From Aulostomus chinensis (taxonomy: Eukaryota > Chordata > Actinopteri > Syngnathiformes > Aulostomidae): DNA of 64,000 nt. Shown here piece by piece: positions 23,207-34,919 of the stretch. The position numbers and the translations under genes are program-made. The stretch is from the NCBI GenBank assembly GCA_037954235.1, contig JBBMOA010000004.1, forward strand, positions 6,453,501 to 6,517,500, read 5' to 3'. Numbering within the stretch: the stretch's first letter is position 1; each line of letters opens with the position of its first letter. The notes under the pieces are model-generated. The model was not told the origin of the DNA. It searched no databases and saw only the letters and a program-made list of their open reading frames with translations.

Positions 23207-26200
23207 TTCCCTCACTATTTGACTCAGTAAACACCGCCAGCTTCTTTGTCAGCCTACTAACCACACAGCCTCGTCCCACGGCAGCAGGTGGAGCGTTTCA
23301 AAACCTCAGCTGCTAAACAGCAGGGTCAAAAACCAGAGTTCTGAGACCACATCCACACTACTGCAAAGAGCTGCGCGTACAATGAGTACAAGTACTTTAC
23401 ATGCGCTTCCACTTGTCTACATTTCAGTGGAAAACCAAATTAGCACTGTTTACATACTGCTTCCTAGCAACGCTCATTGTTAGTTTCTCTTAACCTTGAC
23501 CACGGTCTTCTCAGCAGTTGTATTTTCCTGAGAATCGCCCAACAACAACTGTGGAGGATCAGGAGACAGAAAGCAGGGACGCTGCCGTCAAACTGCAGCA
23601 CCAAACCAAAGAACACTAACAAGGCAAACGCCGGGGTTTAGCTGCGAGCTCTCAGTGACCTCCAATTACAGCCAAACTCCTTCCTCATTCACTGCTTTGT
23701 TAATGCAACACTGCACAAAATAATGCTGCTGGCAGCGAGACTCGCAAGGTTTGTCTCTCCATGAGGACGCGTCCCACTGCTGGCAAGTCAGTCTGTTACT
23801 GTCATCCCAGTTCTCTGTTTGGAACGCTGCATTTTTAATGTGGAGATTTAATGGTCTGAAAGACAAGCCTCTATTTAATTAATCATCAGAGTGTTTTATA
23901 CGTCTGAAGCAGAGACACAAAGCGTGACTCAACAGCCACCCGAGGAACTACAGATTCCCCGGAGAAGTCTTCTCTGACCTCACGTCAGCCTCAGCAGGAG
24001 GAAGCACGCCCATCTGACGGTCAAGGCTTGGTCAGGGTCAGGCGGCAGATGAACGGCCATGTTATGAGGGTTTAAGGACTTGGTTGAGATAAGGAAAGAT
24101 CAGAGTCATGGTTAAAGAAAGCAACTCTCTGATGGTGTGGAGGAACGGGGAGGTGAGCCTTGATGACCTCCCCTCCCTCCAGCCTTTTTAGCCTGAGAAC
24201 AATTCGCTCACTACAGAGGAGAATCAGCACCGAGCCCTGCTAACGGGTCTCTGAGCATTTTCTTATCTAACATCTCTGCAGAGGGGACAGCAGATCGGTG
24301 TCTCCACCCCTGCTGGTTTGCATCACATGGCTCATCATGGCTGCAGCACCAGAGTCCGTGCAGAACAAAACAGGGGGAGACAGTCTAGGCAGTCTAGGCA
24401 CCCCCGGCTGCAACAACCGGACAGACCTGACTTATTGTACAGTCCTCATCGAAACCTGCCATTTTCAGCGTGCAGGTTGCTACTCGCTTGCTAGCTCCGA
24501 GCACCTCCTCCCCTCACCTCCACTTCTTCATGTCATCTCAAACTCAAAGTCAACCGTCTGCGCTCAAGCAGCAACACTCCAGTGTCGTTCACTCGCCAAA
24601 AAAACTGACTGAAGCAAAGAATGGAGCAGGAACGCCGTCACTGTCCTCCATGCAGCTTTTACTCCACACACCAAGCGTCGTACACACCAAGCGTCGTACA
24701 CACCAAGCGTCGTACACACCAAGCGTCGTACACACCAAGCTACGCTCCTGTTTCCTGTGCGGTGACTGAAGATGTGGCATCAAACTCAGGCGCTACAAAA
24801 AAACCGAGGTAACTCCTCGTCTCATCATGAAAGGGCCAGAAATAATCTGCTCATAATCGTCAGCAATTTACACAGCTTAAAATAACCCAAGCGTACGCGT
24901 GTGCGCAGTCGTAAAGGAGTATTTATTACTACTTCGATCAAGTCTGGTCAAGTGTTTTCACCGTCTTGTACGAAGTGAAATACAGGCTGTTAAATTCTTG
25001 ACCCAAAGAAGTGAACCAAATGCTTTGTTTACATGCTAAAACCACGCCTCCACGTCACCTTTCACCTCCTCTGCGTCTGTAGGTTCGAGCCTGACAAGTC
25101 ACCCCGAACACACTTTAATGGCAGGGAAGAGCGGACAGAAAAGTTCTTTGGTGCTCAACTTTTATCGTCTACACTGACGCTGCACATGATCTCAAAAATT
25201 AGCTACAAAATTGTAAAGCAGCAGGAACTTGTTTACTACGTCTCCTAGCAACGCAGGATGCACACGTGCAGCCAAAATAATTACATAAAAGTAAAAGTGG
25301 GTGTTGGCCTGCTTGGGTCACATCTCCCTCGCTTCATTGGTCCAGCTCACGAGTCTTCACTCAGCTTCCATTCCTGACCTTTTCACCTCATTCTCCTGAT
25401 CTGAAAATGTGTCAAAGAGGATCCGGAGTCAAGCTGATTCCGATTCTGAGAATCACAAGATCGGGTTTCCAGAGGTGGTTGGTTTGTTTCTTTTCTAAAC
25501 TGTGATGATGTTTGTCAGAGATAGTGGAAGTGATGGATACGGGAGGGGAGCCAGACTTTTACTGAGTGTAGGTTGAAGGTGTGCTGCTTTCATCTGGAAA
25601 GATTGATATCGTCACTGTTTATCGTAACGAGGCCAGATGAGGCGGGATTATGGCGAGAGCAGAGCGGTTCGCTTTTCAAAGAAGTGCTGGGAATGTTTAC
25701 AGTGGTTGACGGTGGCAAGGGAGCACTAAGGCTGCTGTCATCAGGAGCCTAACACACCTTCATCTCCCTCACGTATGACGACACAGGGACTTGCCCCGGC
25801 CGCGCTCCAATGGGCGCCATCAAGGCCCCAATGCTGGGAGGGGCATTGCTGTGAAACACCAAAGCTGGTTTTCTTTGCCACGTTCATCTTTTATCATTTA
25901 TAAACCATCACCAGCCATGTTTCCATAAAATATCAAAAGAGGAAAAGCAGCTGTTTCTATGAAGAAGTTTTAAGTAAATAAACCAGGTTATACGTGCGTG
26001 TTTCCGTCACAAGACGGCGGCACAGGCAACCTTAGAATAAACAGGCAGCATAGAAGAAGAAAACCAGGAAACACGACAGGTTTTGTTTTGGTCTACAGAC
26101 TAAAGATGGAGGGAGGTCTGGAGGAAGCACTGCTTCTCCTGGAGATTCTGACAAAGTTTGAGAACAACCAGGAAGACGACGGAAAGAGCTGGTCAGTCAC

Positions 26201-28578
26201 GTGACCTAAAGATTCAGTCGGTGTCTCTTGCTCATTTAACACGGACGCTTTTTTTAAAAAAAGACACACAAAAAAAAAAACAACCTCAAGGAAGCGCAAA
26301 AAAAGGTTTTTAGGAATCTGAGGTTGTTTTGCATATTATGCTGTTACCAAAGAACACCAAACGCACAAAATGTGGATAGAGTGTGTGTGTGTGTGTGTGT
26401 GTGTGTGAGTGAATCTATGATGAAGTTACAACAGCAGGTTACCATCAACACAGATTGAAAACTACGTTCCAGTTTAATTGATGGAAGTCAGAGATGCGAT
26501 CAGGAATATCAGGTACTGACAGTGAGCCTCATTCAGGAAATGTTCCAACGCAAAGGTTTGTTCTGGAACTTTAGGGACCTTTTAGCCCTCAGTTTAGTCT
26601 TGCAGACAGGAAGCAAAGCCTGATGGCTATCTGTAACTCCTTGGTCCTGACATCTATTGTGTGCTTCAACCAGGCTTGCAGAGACTTTAAAGTTGCAAGG
26701 TTTCAATAGATATCGCGAGGATGGAGTCACAGCTGCCATCAGGCCATGCTTCCTGTCTGCAAGACTAAATTAAGGGCTTAAAAAGTCCTGAAGTCTGTAC
26801 ATTTCATGAATGAGGCCCATTATTCACAGATCAGCTGACGTCATTCACAGATGGGGGATCGTGTGAATGTGCGGACCGTGAACCCATCGTCTTGTAAAGA
26901 AATGGATATTACTGTCACATTGATTAAAAGCTTCATTATCATTTTCATACGAATAAACAGCTTTGAGATCTAAGCCAGGTTTAAAGCCTAAACTCATCCT
27001 CGAGGAGAACACCTGACAGTTGTGAAGGAGGAAACTCGAGACGTTTCCCACCTTTGTTGCAAAATTGGATTTGATGCGATTCCTTCACCAAAACCAAACT
27101 CACAACCCTCGATGAACGGCCCAGCTGTCACACTGTGTTCTGACTCGCTGCAAACATGCCGTGAATGTTCTAAAGCCCTGGAGACGCCAGCGACAAGGAA
27201 CCCGAGTTGAGCTCTCGATCGGAACTTAAAGCTGCTGATCTGGATGGTGAAATACGGGCCTCCTGCCGTCATCAACGCGGGTTACACAACTTCTAAAGTT
27301 TGGGTTCACAAACACAAACTGGTTAGCCAGCACCAGCACTGGAGAGAGAACTCCAGGAAGTCATGAACCCTTCTGGTCCAGAGGGTAGAAGAGGAGGTGG
27401 CGCCGATGCGCCTGTGAGGACACGTTGACATTTACCTGTCAGGGGCACAGCCCACGCCTGGGATCTGTGTCTCTGTTGTTTAGTTGGAATTAACTGATAA
27501 AAAATAACACAAGACCACGAAGTAACAACCTTAAAATGCTTCTTTTCTGAATGGAGTTTGGTTCAGCCCTCGACCGGCCCTCCGCGTGCGCCCTCTCTCT
27601 CTGTGTAAATCCATCGCCATGACAGCCAGCTTCCCCAACAGCTGGCGTAAACAATGGAGCCGCTGAGCAGATCCATTCATTCGCCGACCAACTTCATTGT
27701 ATTAAACCAGTAGTAAACATCCAGATAAAGCAGCGAGCTGCAGGAAGCGAAGGGCTCGCTTACATCACCGCGGCGCTGGACTCCAGATCCTGACATTCGT
27801 CCCGCGGGCCTGGAAGTATGTCATCGAGCCCCAGCAGCAGGACGATGGTCAAACTCACCCCTCCAAAACATGTGTATGTATATCCAGCGTCTGTGTGCTT
27901 TGGCAAGTTGCACTGCAATTTGATAAGGTCAGCAAAATGTACCACGCAGTTTTACTTTGTTGTGTGTGAGTATTTTTACTTGTCTGTTATTGTAAAGGCC
28001 CTCACAGGGACCAGCGCTGGACGCAGCAGGTACATTTCAGCCGCTGGGAGGTTTTCTTTGAATCAGCATCAGAACCTGTCAGATAAATCAAAGCTAGCAC
28101 CTGAAGATGGATGTTCCCGTCCTGGCTCAGCACAGGGACAGTGAACGCACCACAGGTCGCTCACAGCAACACCCAGCAAATATCCTCAGTCCCTCATCGC
28201 ACTGCAAAAAGACCTACAACCTGCTTCTGCACAAGTCGGCTGCATGTATTATCATTATTATTATTATCATAATAATAATTATTATTGTTATTATTATTGT
28301 CATTATTAGTAGTAGTATTAGTAGTAGTAGCAGTAGTGTATTGCCCCGGTGGCAGGTGCATGGTGGAGCCGTCATACTGGCCTCGGGGGGCCTCTGGGTT
28401 TGGAGGGACGGGCGCTGCGAGGCGCTGTTTGTCCACTCCGGGCTGCTGTACTTAGATGCTGCGTGGATACGAACGCTCCTTCGACCCTCATGAGAACCCA
28501 GTTCCTCTCATGATCGTAGTGTCAGGTGATCATATCAGAACGTTCATACACACATGCTTCGGTCAATAAGTGTGAGCA

Positions 28579-28613
<35 letters not shown>

Positions 28614-28779
28614 ACTCAGGTGCTGGGACTCCTCACCTTCTGTGCTGCCTTCGAGGGGCCCTTGTTCTTACTTCCTTTGGGGCGGCCCCTCGGTCGCTTG
28701 GGGACAGGCTCTCCACTGGGCTCCTGTAGGGGAGAGGGAGCGGGGGATATGACATGGGTGTGGAGGACAGGAAACAAAG

Positions 28780-28830
<51 letters not shown>

Positions 28831-28929
28831 TGGGCTACCCCCTGTCTGAGTGTGTTCCTTTCAACTCTGTGCTCATTTACTGGTGGTCTCCTGTTTGGTC
28901 ATTGTTTCATGGGTCAAGACCGAGTGAGC

Positions 28930-29013
<84 letters not shown>

Positions 29014-29605
29014 CTGTCACCCGGTCTCGTGGTGTCAAAGAGAGCATGATTTTGTTGTGAGTTTTTGGTGGGAAAGTGACTCACCAGTGAATCACACTCA
29101 CTCACTGGCCCGCAGCCTCATGGCGTCTCTGACTCAACTCGCGGAAGATCTCCACTTTTTTCTTTTACTCATGTTGTCAATTAACTCGGCCGGACTGGAA
29201 ACAGGCGCATTCCTCCTCATCTACTCAGAACCAGAACCAGAACCAGAATCGAGCGAGTGGCGCCTCTTTACGCACTAAAGCCCGCGGGCTGGACTTGAGC
29301 TTTACGCGCATACGCTCGTTTACAGTCCTGGATTCACACAACAGGGCATCAGACTCGCCAGACACGTGACCAGTTTGTAATCATTTCTAAACTTTGAGCT
29401 GCGGAAGCAAAAGTGTGTAAAATGTGCAGCTACGGCCTGGATTCGAACCCGCGCAGCCAAAGTATTTCTGCACTTTCAGACACAAACTCAGACTGACTTT
29501 CTGGGGCTTCCTGGGTCTCCCCGGCCTCCTCTTCTGGGGCTCCGCGGCCCCCGCGGGCTCTTGGGAGCCAGAGCTCTCCCCGGCCTCTTCCCCGCGTCCG
29601 CTCAT
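21461..29605 (-). CDS. hmga2: hmga2, exons 1-3 (3' exons not found)
   Basis: High-mobility-group AT-hook protein 2, a small nuclear architectural factor that binds AT-rich minor grooves and bends promoter and enhancer DNA. Coding exons are 29,605-29,498 (36 codons), 28,723-28,637 (29 codons) and 21,511-21,461 (17 codons). All junctions are phase 0 and the exon 2 and 3 lengths (87 and 51 bp) equal those I know for human HMGA2. AT-hooks lie at residues 25-33 (KRRPGRPRK), 45-52 (KRPRGRPK) and 73-81 (KRPRGRPRK), and exon 3 ends at Trp82 as in the family. Introns are 774 and 7125 bp. The short linker exon and the acidic-tail exon were not found, so intron 3 probably exceeds 21 kb, in keeping with the very long intron 3 of mammals. 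The start is the ATG matching the family N-terminus, although the frame is open for 97 codons upstream. Confidence 0.95.
21595..21628 (+). repeat. C14 run followed by (CA)n
   Basis: A run of 14 C (21,595-21,608) is followed by about 10 CA units. In the hmga2 transcript this is a GU repeat about 97 nt upstream of the exon 3 acceptor. Confidence 0.95.
23157..23205 (+). repeat. (GT)n microsatellite
   Basis: About 24 GT units in hmga2 intron 2. Confidence 0.95.
24665..24740 (+). repeat. 16-bp tandem repeat, about 4.7 copies
   Basis: Unit CACACCAAGCGTCGTA, essentially exact, so probably recently expanded. Each unit carries two CpG sites. Confidence 0.95.
26381..26407 (+). repeat. (TG)n microsatellite
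   Basis: About 13 TG units in hmga2 intron 2. Confidence 0.9.
26524..26818. mobile_element. 295-bp long inverted repeat (foldback MITE-like)
   Basis: The left end GAGCCTCATTCAGGAAATGT pairs with ACATTTCATGAATGAGGCCC at the right end. Inner blocks also pair, for example TTTAGTCTTGCAGACAGGAAGC on the left with GCTTCCTGTCTGCAAGACTAAA on the right. The two arms meet at the palindrome ACTTTAAAGT (26,684-26,693). The whole element can fold as one hairpin with small bulges. It has no coding capacity. A partial relative (GTCTCATTCATGAAAG) occurs near 37,655. Confidence 0.85.
28247..28337. repeat. Trinucleotide array (ATT/AAT then TAG)
   Basis: Imperfect ATT/AAT trinucleotides pass into TAG repeats. 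It lies in hmga2 intron 2 about 300 bp past exon 2. Confidence 0.9.
28583..28612 (+). repeat. (GT)15, AC repeats just after hmga2 exon 2
   Basis: Ends 24 nt from the exon 2 boundary on the donor side, so the pre-mRNA carries an AC repeat almost at the 5' splice site of intron 2. Confidence 0.95.
28637..28723 (-). CDS. hmga2: hmga2 coding exon 2 (second AT-hook)
   Basis: Acceptor CTCCTGTAG|G on the complement (reads CTACAG|GAG), donor AAG|GTGAGG, 87 bp in phase 0. It encodes PKRPRGRPKGSKNKGPSKAA within its 29 residues, the most conserved HMGA2 segment. Confidence 0.98.
28784..28828 (+). repeat. (CA)22, GU repeats upstream of hmga2 exon 2
   Basis: Ends about 60 nt upstream of the exon 2 acceptor in transcript sense, where it reads as GU repeats. 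Confidence 0.95.
28932..29010 (+). repeat. (GT)39, AC repeats in hmga2 intron 1
   Basis: A 79-bp pure GT array. In the transcript it is an AC repeat about 100 nt before the GU repeat of the same intron, so the two can pair. Confidence 0.97.
29226..29250 (+). repeat. Short hexanucleotide repeat (CAGAAC)4
   Basis: Four copies of CAGAAC/CAGAAT in hmga2 intron 1. Confidence 0.85.
29498..29605 (-). CDS. hmga2: hmga2 coding exon 1 (start codon, first AT-hook)
   Basis: Starts at the ATG in AACCATGAGC, with A at -3. The first residues MSGRGEEAG match the family N-terminus. It ends at CCCCAGAAA before the donor GTCAGT. The first AT-hook is KRRPGRPRK, where mammals have RGRGRPRK; the GRP core is kept. 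Confidence 0.95.
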
Positions 29606-30200
29606 GGTTCCCGGTGCTGCGGTTCCTCCGTTCTCCCGGTGAACAGCAAATAACTCAAAACAGAGGATGAAAATAGCGCTTTTCCAGGTAGGTTGTCCAC
29701 TTGTAGGTGTCCCACAGGAAGGAGCGCTGGCGGCGGCTAATGAAACAGGCTGCTGAAAGCTCGGAGCACCGGGAGAGAGGAGTCCGAGGCGCCGAGCAGC
29801 TGCGACTCTAACTCGGCTACAAGGCACCGCGGCACCGGGCAGGACCGTGCGGCAGCGGCGCGGATCGTCTGAGGAGCGCGGGCATAATAACCGCATCCAC
29901 GGCCGCCTCCACGAACCAGGGTCCGCTCAGCGAGGATGAGGGCTGGAAAAGAGAGAGAAGGGAAAAGGAGAGAAATCACCTCTCCCGTGGGTGGACTGCA
30001 CGGGCGGGGGAGGGGGGTCTGGACGGGGGCCAGAGAAAACAGAGAGGAGACGGAATCCTGGCCCCGGGCCAGACGTGACAGGCCGCGTTTATGAATTAAA
30101 TTCACATTTTCACACGTTTGAATGGAATTCGCCGCCGCCGCCGAGCAGAGTTCACCCACTGAGTTCACGCTCAGTGTTGCGGGATCTTCTCAGCTCGGTG
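29606..30200 (-). promoter_or_regulatory. hmga2: hmga2 5'UTR and CpG-rich promoter region
   Basis: Dense CpG sequence surrounds exon 1 and continues to about 30.2 kb. In transcript sense 29,940-29,990 is pyrimidine-rich (CTCTCC and TTTTCC words), recalling the CT-rich element in the human HMGA2 5' region. No TATA box is obvious. The transcription start cannot be fixed from sequence. Confidence 0.65.
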
Positions 30201-32894
30201 CCCGGCACCGGGAACCAGGCTCCCGCCGCTAATCACGACATTCTACATGAGTAAGAATAACACCGGCAGTAGGGGGCACCGGGGACAGGTGGAACACCTC
30301 CGACAGCCCCGATCAATCAATAACATCGATTCCTGAGTCAACAGGACCAGGTTTAAGATTGACTCAATTAAACTCCAGTGGTTTCAGTGTTCATGACGTG
30401 TAAAACCTAAATTATTAATCGGGTTGAGAAGAAATTTCTGAATAGATTAAACAATTATATTGCAATTCAGTGACTTATCAAATCATTTATTCGTCTAAAT
30501 GTGTAAAATGTCGTCAGCTGGCAGCAGATACATGGTCCTTCAGCTCAGTTGTTTTCTTTTTGCTAAAACTCAACTGGAAACTGACAGCAGAAGCTCAGTT
30601 CATCCAACATACTGGTGTTATACTGGTGTTCCGCCGCAAACACACCAGAGATCATGGAGGTTCCGTCCGAAGTTCACGGACTACCAGTCTGAGTGTAATT
30701 TTCTGTCACTGGGAAAACTGTTACACATGTTTACCTCATTATTGGAACCGTTTTGTTTACGGTCAGCATCGGACCGGCACTGGAAATAAAGATGAAGCTG
30801 TTAAAACCAACCCAGTGTCACCAGTGCCACCAGTGCCACCAGCCACATGTGCCATTTCTGTTGTAATCAAAAGGGATCAGACATTTGATGCAAGAACAGT
30901 GTTGAAAATTATCTTTTATTCCTAAAAACACTTTTGCGGTGAGGTTCATTTGATTGGCACAAAGACAAATTAACAGCCTTTTCCACTCAGGACAGCGTTT
31001 TTGTAGGCATTTCAAGTGTGAGTAACCTGCTAAACGCCAGTTAGGTCGCCTGTTCCTGACTGGACGAGTCCAGGATGTCCATACTACCGTCCCTGATCTC
31101 CCCCTTAATTTTACTTTTAGGGTTTTACTACTTTGTTTCATTGATTTTTTTTTTTTTTTTACATGTGGACTTGATACCTATTAAAGGTGTGATGGCTAAC
31201 ACTTCCCCCTCCTGGCCAGCAGGTGTCTCCCCACCTCCTGCTGTACTAATGGAATCTCCTGGTTACCAGGTTGACTCAACTCACCACGCCTGGTCAGAGT
31301 AGCGGTAGTAAGACAGACAAATGGTCGATCTCCTCACACACCAACGTTAACACAAACCTGTCAAAGACGAAAGCTGCCAACTTGAGCTGCATATTGTTCG
31401 TTAGCGAACGTTAGCTTAGCTTGTCCAGCAGAACGGAGGCTGTTCAGCCCTTCTGGTCCACCAGCTCAGACCAGCCTAGAGCTGCTGAACCAGTACTGAT
31501 CCTCGTCCTGCTGCTTTGTCGGTCCGACAGTCTTTGAGACGATAACGGAACGAAGCCTCACGTTTCTCTGATGTTGCTCTGGTTAATCGGCACCTGCAGC
31601 TCCAGAGCTCCTGGACGCTGACACACCTGGTACACCTGACACCAGCCTGCTCACGCCTCTGGCTCAGAGATCCTCAACTACTTATAATGTTAATATTAGC
31701 AATATTTTGGACCTGATAAAATTTTAATGATTATTTCCCCACTTTAATATGTTCTCATATTTAGACCTTTTAAAAGCTTTATGGATGTTTAATTACTTGT
31801 TTTCTTCAAATTTGTGCCACTTGAATCTTTAATTGTGATAAAACTAAACACCATGACGTGTTGCAACTGTAATACAAATTTTACTCTCTGCCATTTAAAG
31901 AGTCATTCGCTCTGACGTTGCACCACAAAGTAGAAAGTCCAGGTAAAAAGTCGCGGACGTGTTTCTTACTCAGTTTGTTTAAACTTCCTCCGCAGTTCCT
32001 GCTATGTTACAAATGCAATGCAAATGGAGGATTTTTTAAAGTAGAACCAGAGCCGTGAACTTTTTCTGACATGTCCGTGAAGGAAGACTCCAGAGTATTC
32101 CCAGCAAACATGTAACATTCCTGCGATATTCCCACCAGGTTCCTGACTGCTAATGCTTCTGTAACCCTCGCTAGAACACAGGGAGCTGTGTCAGAGCTCC
32201 TCCGCGCTGAACTCATCTTACATTGTTCAAACCCACAGAAATGTATTTCCAATTCTTGCGGAGCTCCAAGTTTCCAAAGACACCAACTATGTTGGGGAAA
32301 GTGTATGAAAGTATGCGGACAGGACATTTAGAATACATCCACTTGATGGAACGGCGCAGCCATAAAAAGTGTGGGTCTTTGAAGCGCTCCGCCATGGACG
32401 TGGAGTGAGATCAATTACACAAGAACAACAGACACAAAGAATAAAGTGCCTTACGTGGAGGACCTTTCCCACGATCCAGCAGCCTGCTCTGTATGCTTTC
32501 ACTGCCGAACGCTGGCAGAGCCCCCACCCCCACCCCCTCAACACAGCAGCAATATCTCCTAAATGTACATTTTTACTTGTTATCATTGCACGCGTAACTT
32601 CCTCCCACCGAGACAATCAGCTCACTGAGAGAGCGTGCATGCTTAATTTGTAGCTGGTATTCACTTCATTCATAAAAAAACAGCCCTCAGACCCCCAAAG
32701 AAGGGGTTTTCTGTGCAGACCCCTCCCCTACAGACAGAGTGGCGTCAGCATCAAACCAATACAATCAATGGCTGCACAGCTCCATTACCTACAGGGTGGT
32801 TTCACGCTCACATCTGCCGGGCACGCAGCTCTGTGTGAGCCGGCGGAGGCACCGCGGCTAAACAAGGAAATACAGATGTTATTGCACTGAAATG

Positions 32895-32953
<59 letters not shown>

Positions 32954-34130
32954 ACAGAGTGAATATTAAGTCCAGCAGCAGGGATACACAAGAGGACTGT
33001 GGTGAAACGGCCTCAGCCGCGCGCTGTCCTTTCACCCCCGTGGTTGAACGAGCGTCACACAGGAAGTTCTCCACGCCGGTTCTTCCTGTTTCATCCCCAA
33101 TAGTGTTTTAATCCTAATTAGCATGAATATTAATACAAAGTCCCGTGTCCCACATTTTGAAACATCAATCCAGAGATTGTATCGTTCACTTGGAGGAGGC
33201 GGCGATACCCAAACATGTTGGTACAAAACATTTAAAGGAGGAAGAAGAAGGCGCTCCGCTGCAAAGAAACTGAATTATCATCACTGTAAGCTAAAGAACA
33301 GACATAGCATGATGGGTTTTTTCACGTGTACTAGTACTTCTATTGAGTGGTGAATGTGTGTACTTTCAGGAAAACATCTGGCGTCAGTCATTTCGAGTGC
33401 TAGCTGAGGTCGGGTTGAGAGGCTGCTTCCTTCTGTTCTGTTTTCCGACACCTTGTGCGGAAGCTCGGCCCGCTAACTCCTATCCTGGTGACTCGTTCTT
33501 CGTGTCCTCAGTCTCGCGGAACTCTACAGCTAACGTTCCATTTTTTTCAGGCCGCGTTTTCGCCTGATTTCCACAGAAGTCCTGAACACGTCACACGTGA
33601 GACAGAGCAAACGCCTGGAAGGGAGCTCGTCGCCTGTTAGCTTGCTCTTACCAGCTCAGCCCTCGGGATGAAATCTTCAGCAAAAGAAATGCTTGGTAAA
33701 AGCGTCAGAGGTCCCGGCAGGGTCGCCGAGGCTGAGTGGATTCCAGCGTATTACAGGACATCTGTCGTATGTTGACGCTAGGACAGCTTGTAGTATTTTG
33801 GCCACGTTTGCACCAATAGCACACGCGTAGATCCCTCTTGCCTCCTCACTCCGTCTTACTTCGCCTGGTAGAGGTGACTCTGAACACATTTGAACATTTA
33901 TACATGCACAAATCATTCACAGGTGCATTTAAAGTGTTTATGAATATCAGAGCTCATGAACACATGTGGAGCTCAAAGGTTTCCTCCTGACCTTGAGAGA
34001 AGAAGCCTGAATTCAAAGAAGTCACGGTCCACCGCTGACTAGATTTTTCCCCGAATTTCAGTCACATCTCATGGTCACAAATGGTCCGTATTCATATTTT
34101 ACAAGTGCGTCTATATCCATATATATATAA
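30200..34130. other. Intergenic stretch upstream of hmga2
   Basis: No gene recognised. It contains a (GT)n array, a tandem CCAGTGCCA word at 30,819-30,845 and scattered low-quality open frames without splice support. Confidence 0.5.
32896..32951 (+). repeat. (GT)n microsatellite
   Basis: About 28 GT units, intergenic between hmga2 and msrb3. Confidence 0.95.
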
Positions 34131-34189
34131 ACCCCTGGTTTGGGGTAGACTTACCCTTTAATTTTAGAATAACATGTTCAAGTGCAGCT

Positions 34190-34745
34190 TAGCCCATGTG
34201 GCGGTTTGTATGTTTGCATAAATTCATCTGCAGAGTCGCATTCCTCTTGGAGGGCTAATAGTGACTGCATTTCAAAACACATTCTTGCTCCTTTTTTCTC
34301 TGTTGTGCTTTTGGCAAGGCAGGAGGAGGAGAGTGTTCGCAGCACACTCAGAAGATCAGGGTCTGACCGCTGCGCCACCCAAAGTCCGTTTGAACGGTCT
34401 CCCCTCCAGACATGTCCCTCCCAGGCGCTCTCAAAGCAGCGGCACATATGTGATGCATTTATGGTGCACAGCGCTGAGAGGCCATCTGCCAAACACTTCA
34501 GACTGTTTAAGAATTTCTATTTCTATCGACTCTCAGATTACATTATTTTCCAACAGATTTCCACAGCGTTGCAGCACAGTTGTGTCCTTAAGCCAATTAA
34601 ATATAGCGGACACAGTTTCTTTATTCTCTTCTTTGGAGGACGACATTTGGATCCTGCAGCCGTCTCCGCTCGGTGCGAGTTGAGCTGTCTCATCACCGCA
34701 CGCCAAGAAGAAATGAACCAATTAAATATAGAAGCTGGGAGATAA
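34190..34745. promoter_or_regulatory. Candidate conserved non-coding element with a duplicated CCAATTAAATATAG word
   Basis: Unique AT-leaning DNA without simple repeats. CCAATTAAATATAG occurs twice, at 34,594 and 34,717, about 123 bp apart on the same strand. It combines a homeodomain core (ATTA) with a CCAAT-like context. Position upstream of hmga2 suggests an enhancer. This is inference only. Confidence 0.35.
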
Positions 34746-34769
34746 AGTAAGCCATCCAGTTGTCTGACA

Positions 34770-34840
34770 CCGCGCGCGCGTGCGTGTGTGAGCGCGTGTG
34801 TGTGTGTGAGCGCGCGCGTGTGTGTGTGAGCGCGCGAGGG
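34770..34840 (+). repeat. GC/GT alternating array (Z-DNA-prone)
   Basis: CGCGCGCG followed by three GTGTGTGTGAGCGCGC-type units, immediately next to the candidate element at 34,190-34,745. Confidence 0.95.
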
Positions 34841-34919
34841 CGAGAGGAGTCATTAAAATTGCACATACTTTTAGCACACACGTCAAATCTCTTTCCCAAA
34901 GGCTGTAGATACAACATGT

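Larger units (their letters stand above)
21630..28582. other. hmga2 intron 2, body
   Basis: No exon of another gene was recognised. Contents are listed separately: TG arrays, a 16-bp tandem repeat, a long hairpin element, a trinucleotide array and a unique segment at 23,640-23,890 that looks like a conserved element (CTCCAATTACAG, TTTAATTAATCATCA). Sequence near 22,440-22,560 (CTAACCCAAACC) looks like a decayed dispersed repeat. Confidence 0.5.

Noticed and set aside
29430..29460. GGTTCGAATCC, a tRNA B-box-like word on the minus strand
   Set aside because: The flanking bases do not form a T-stem and no A box precedes it at tRNA spacing.
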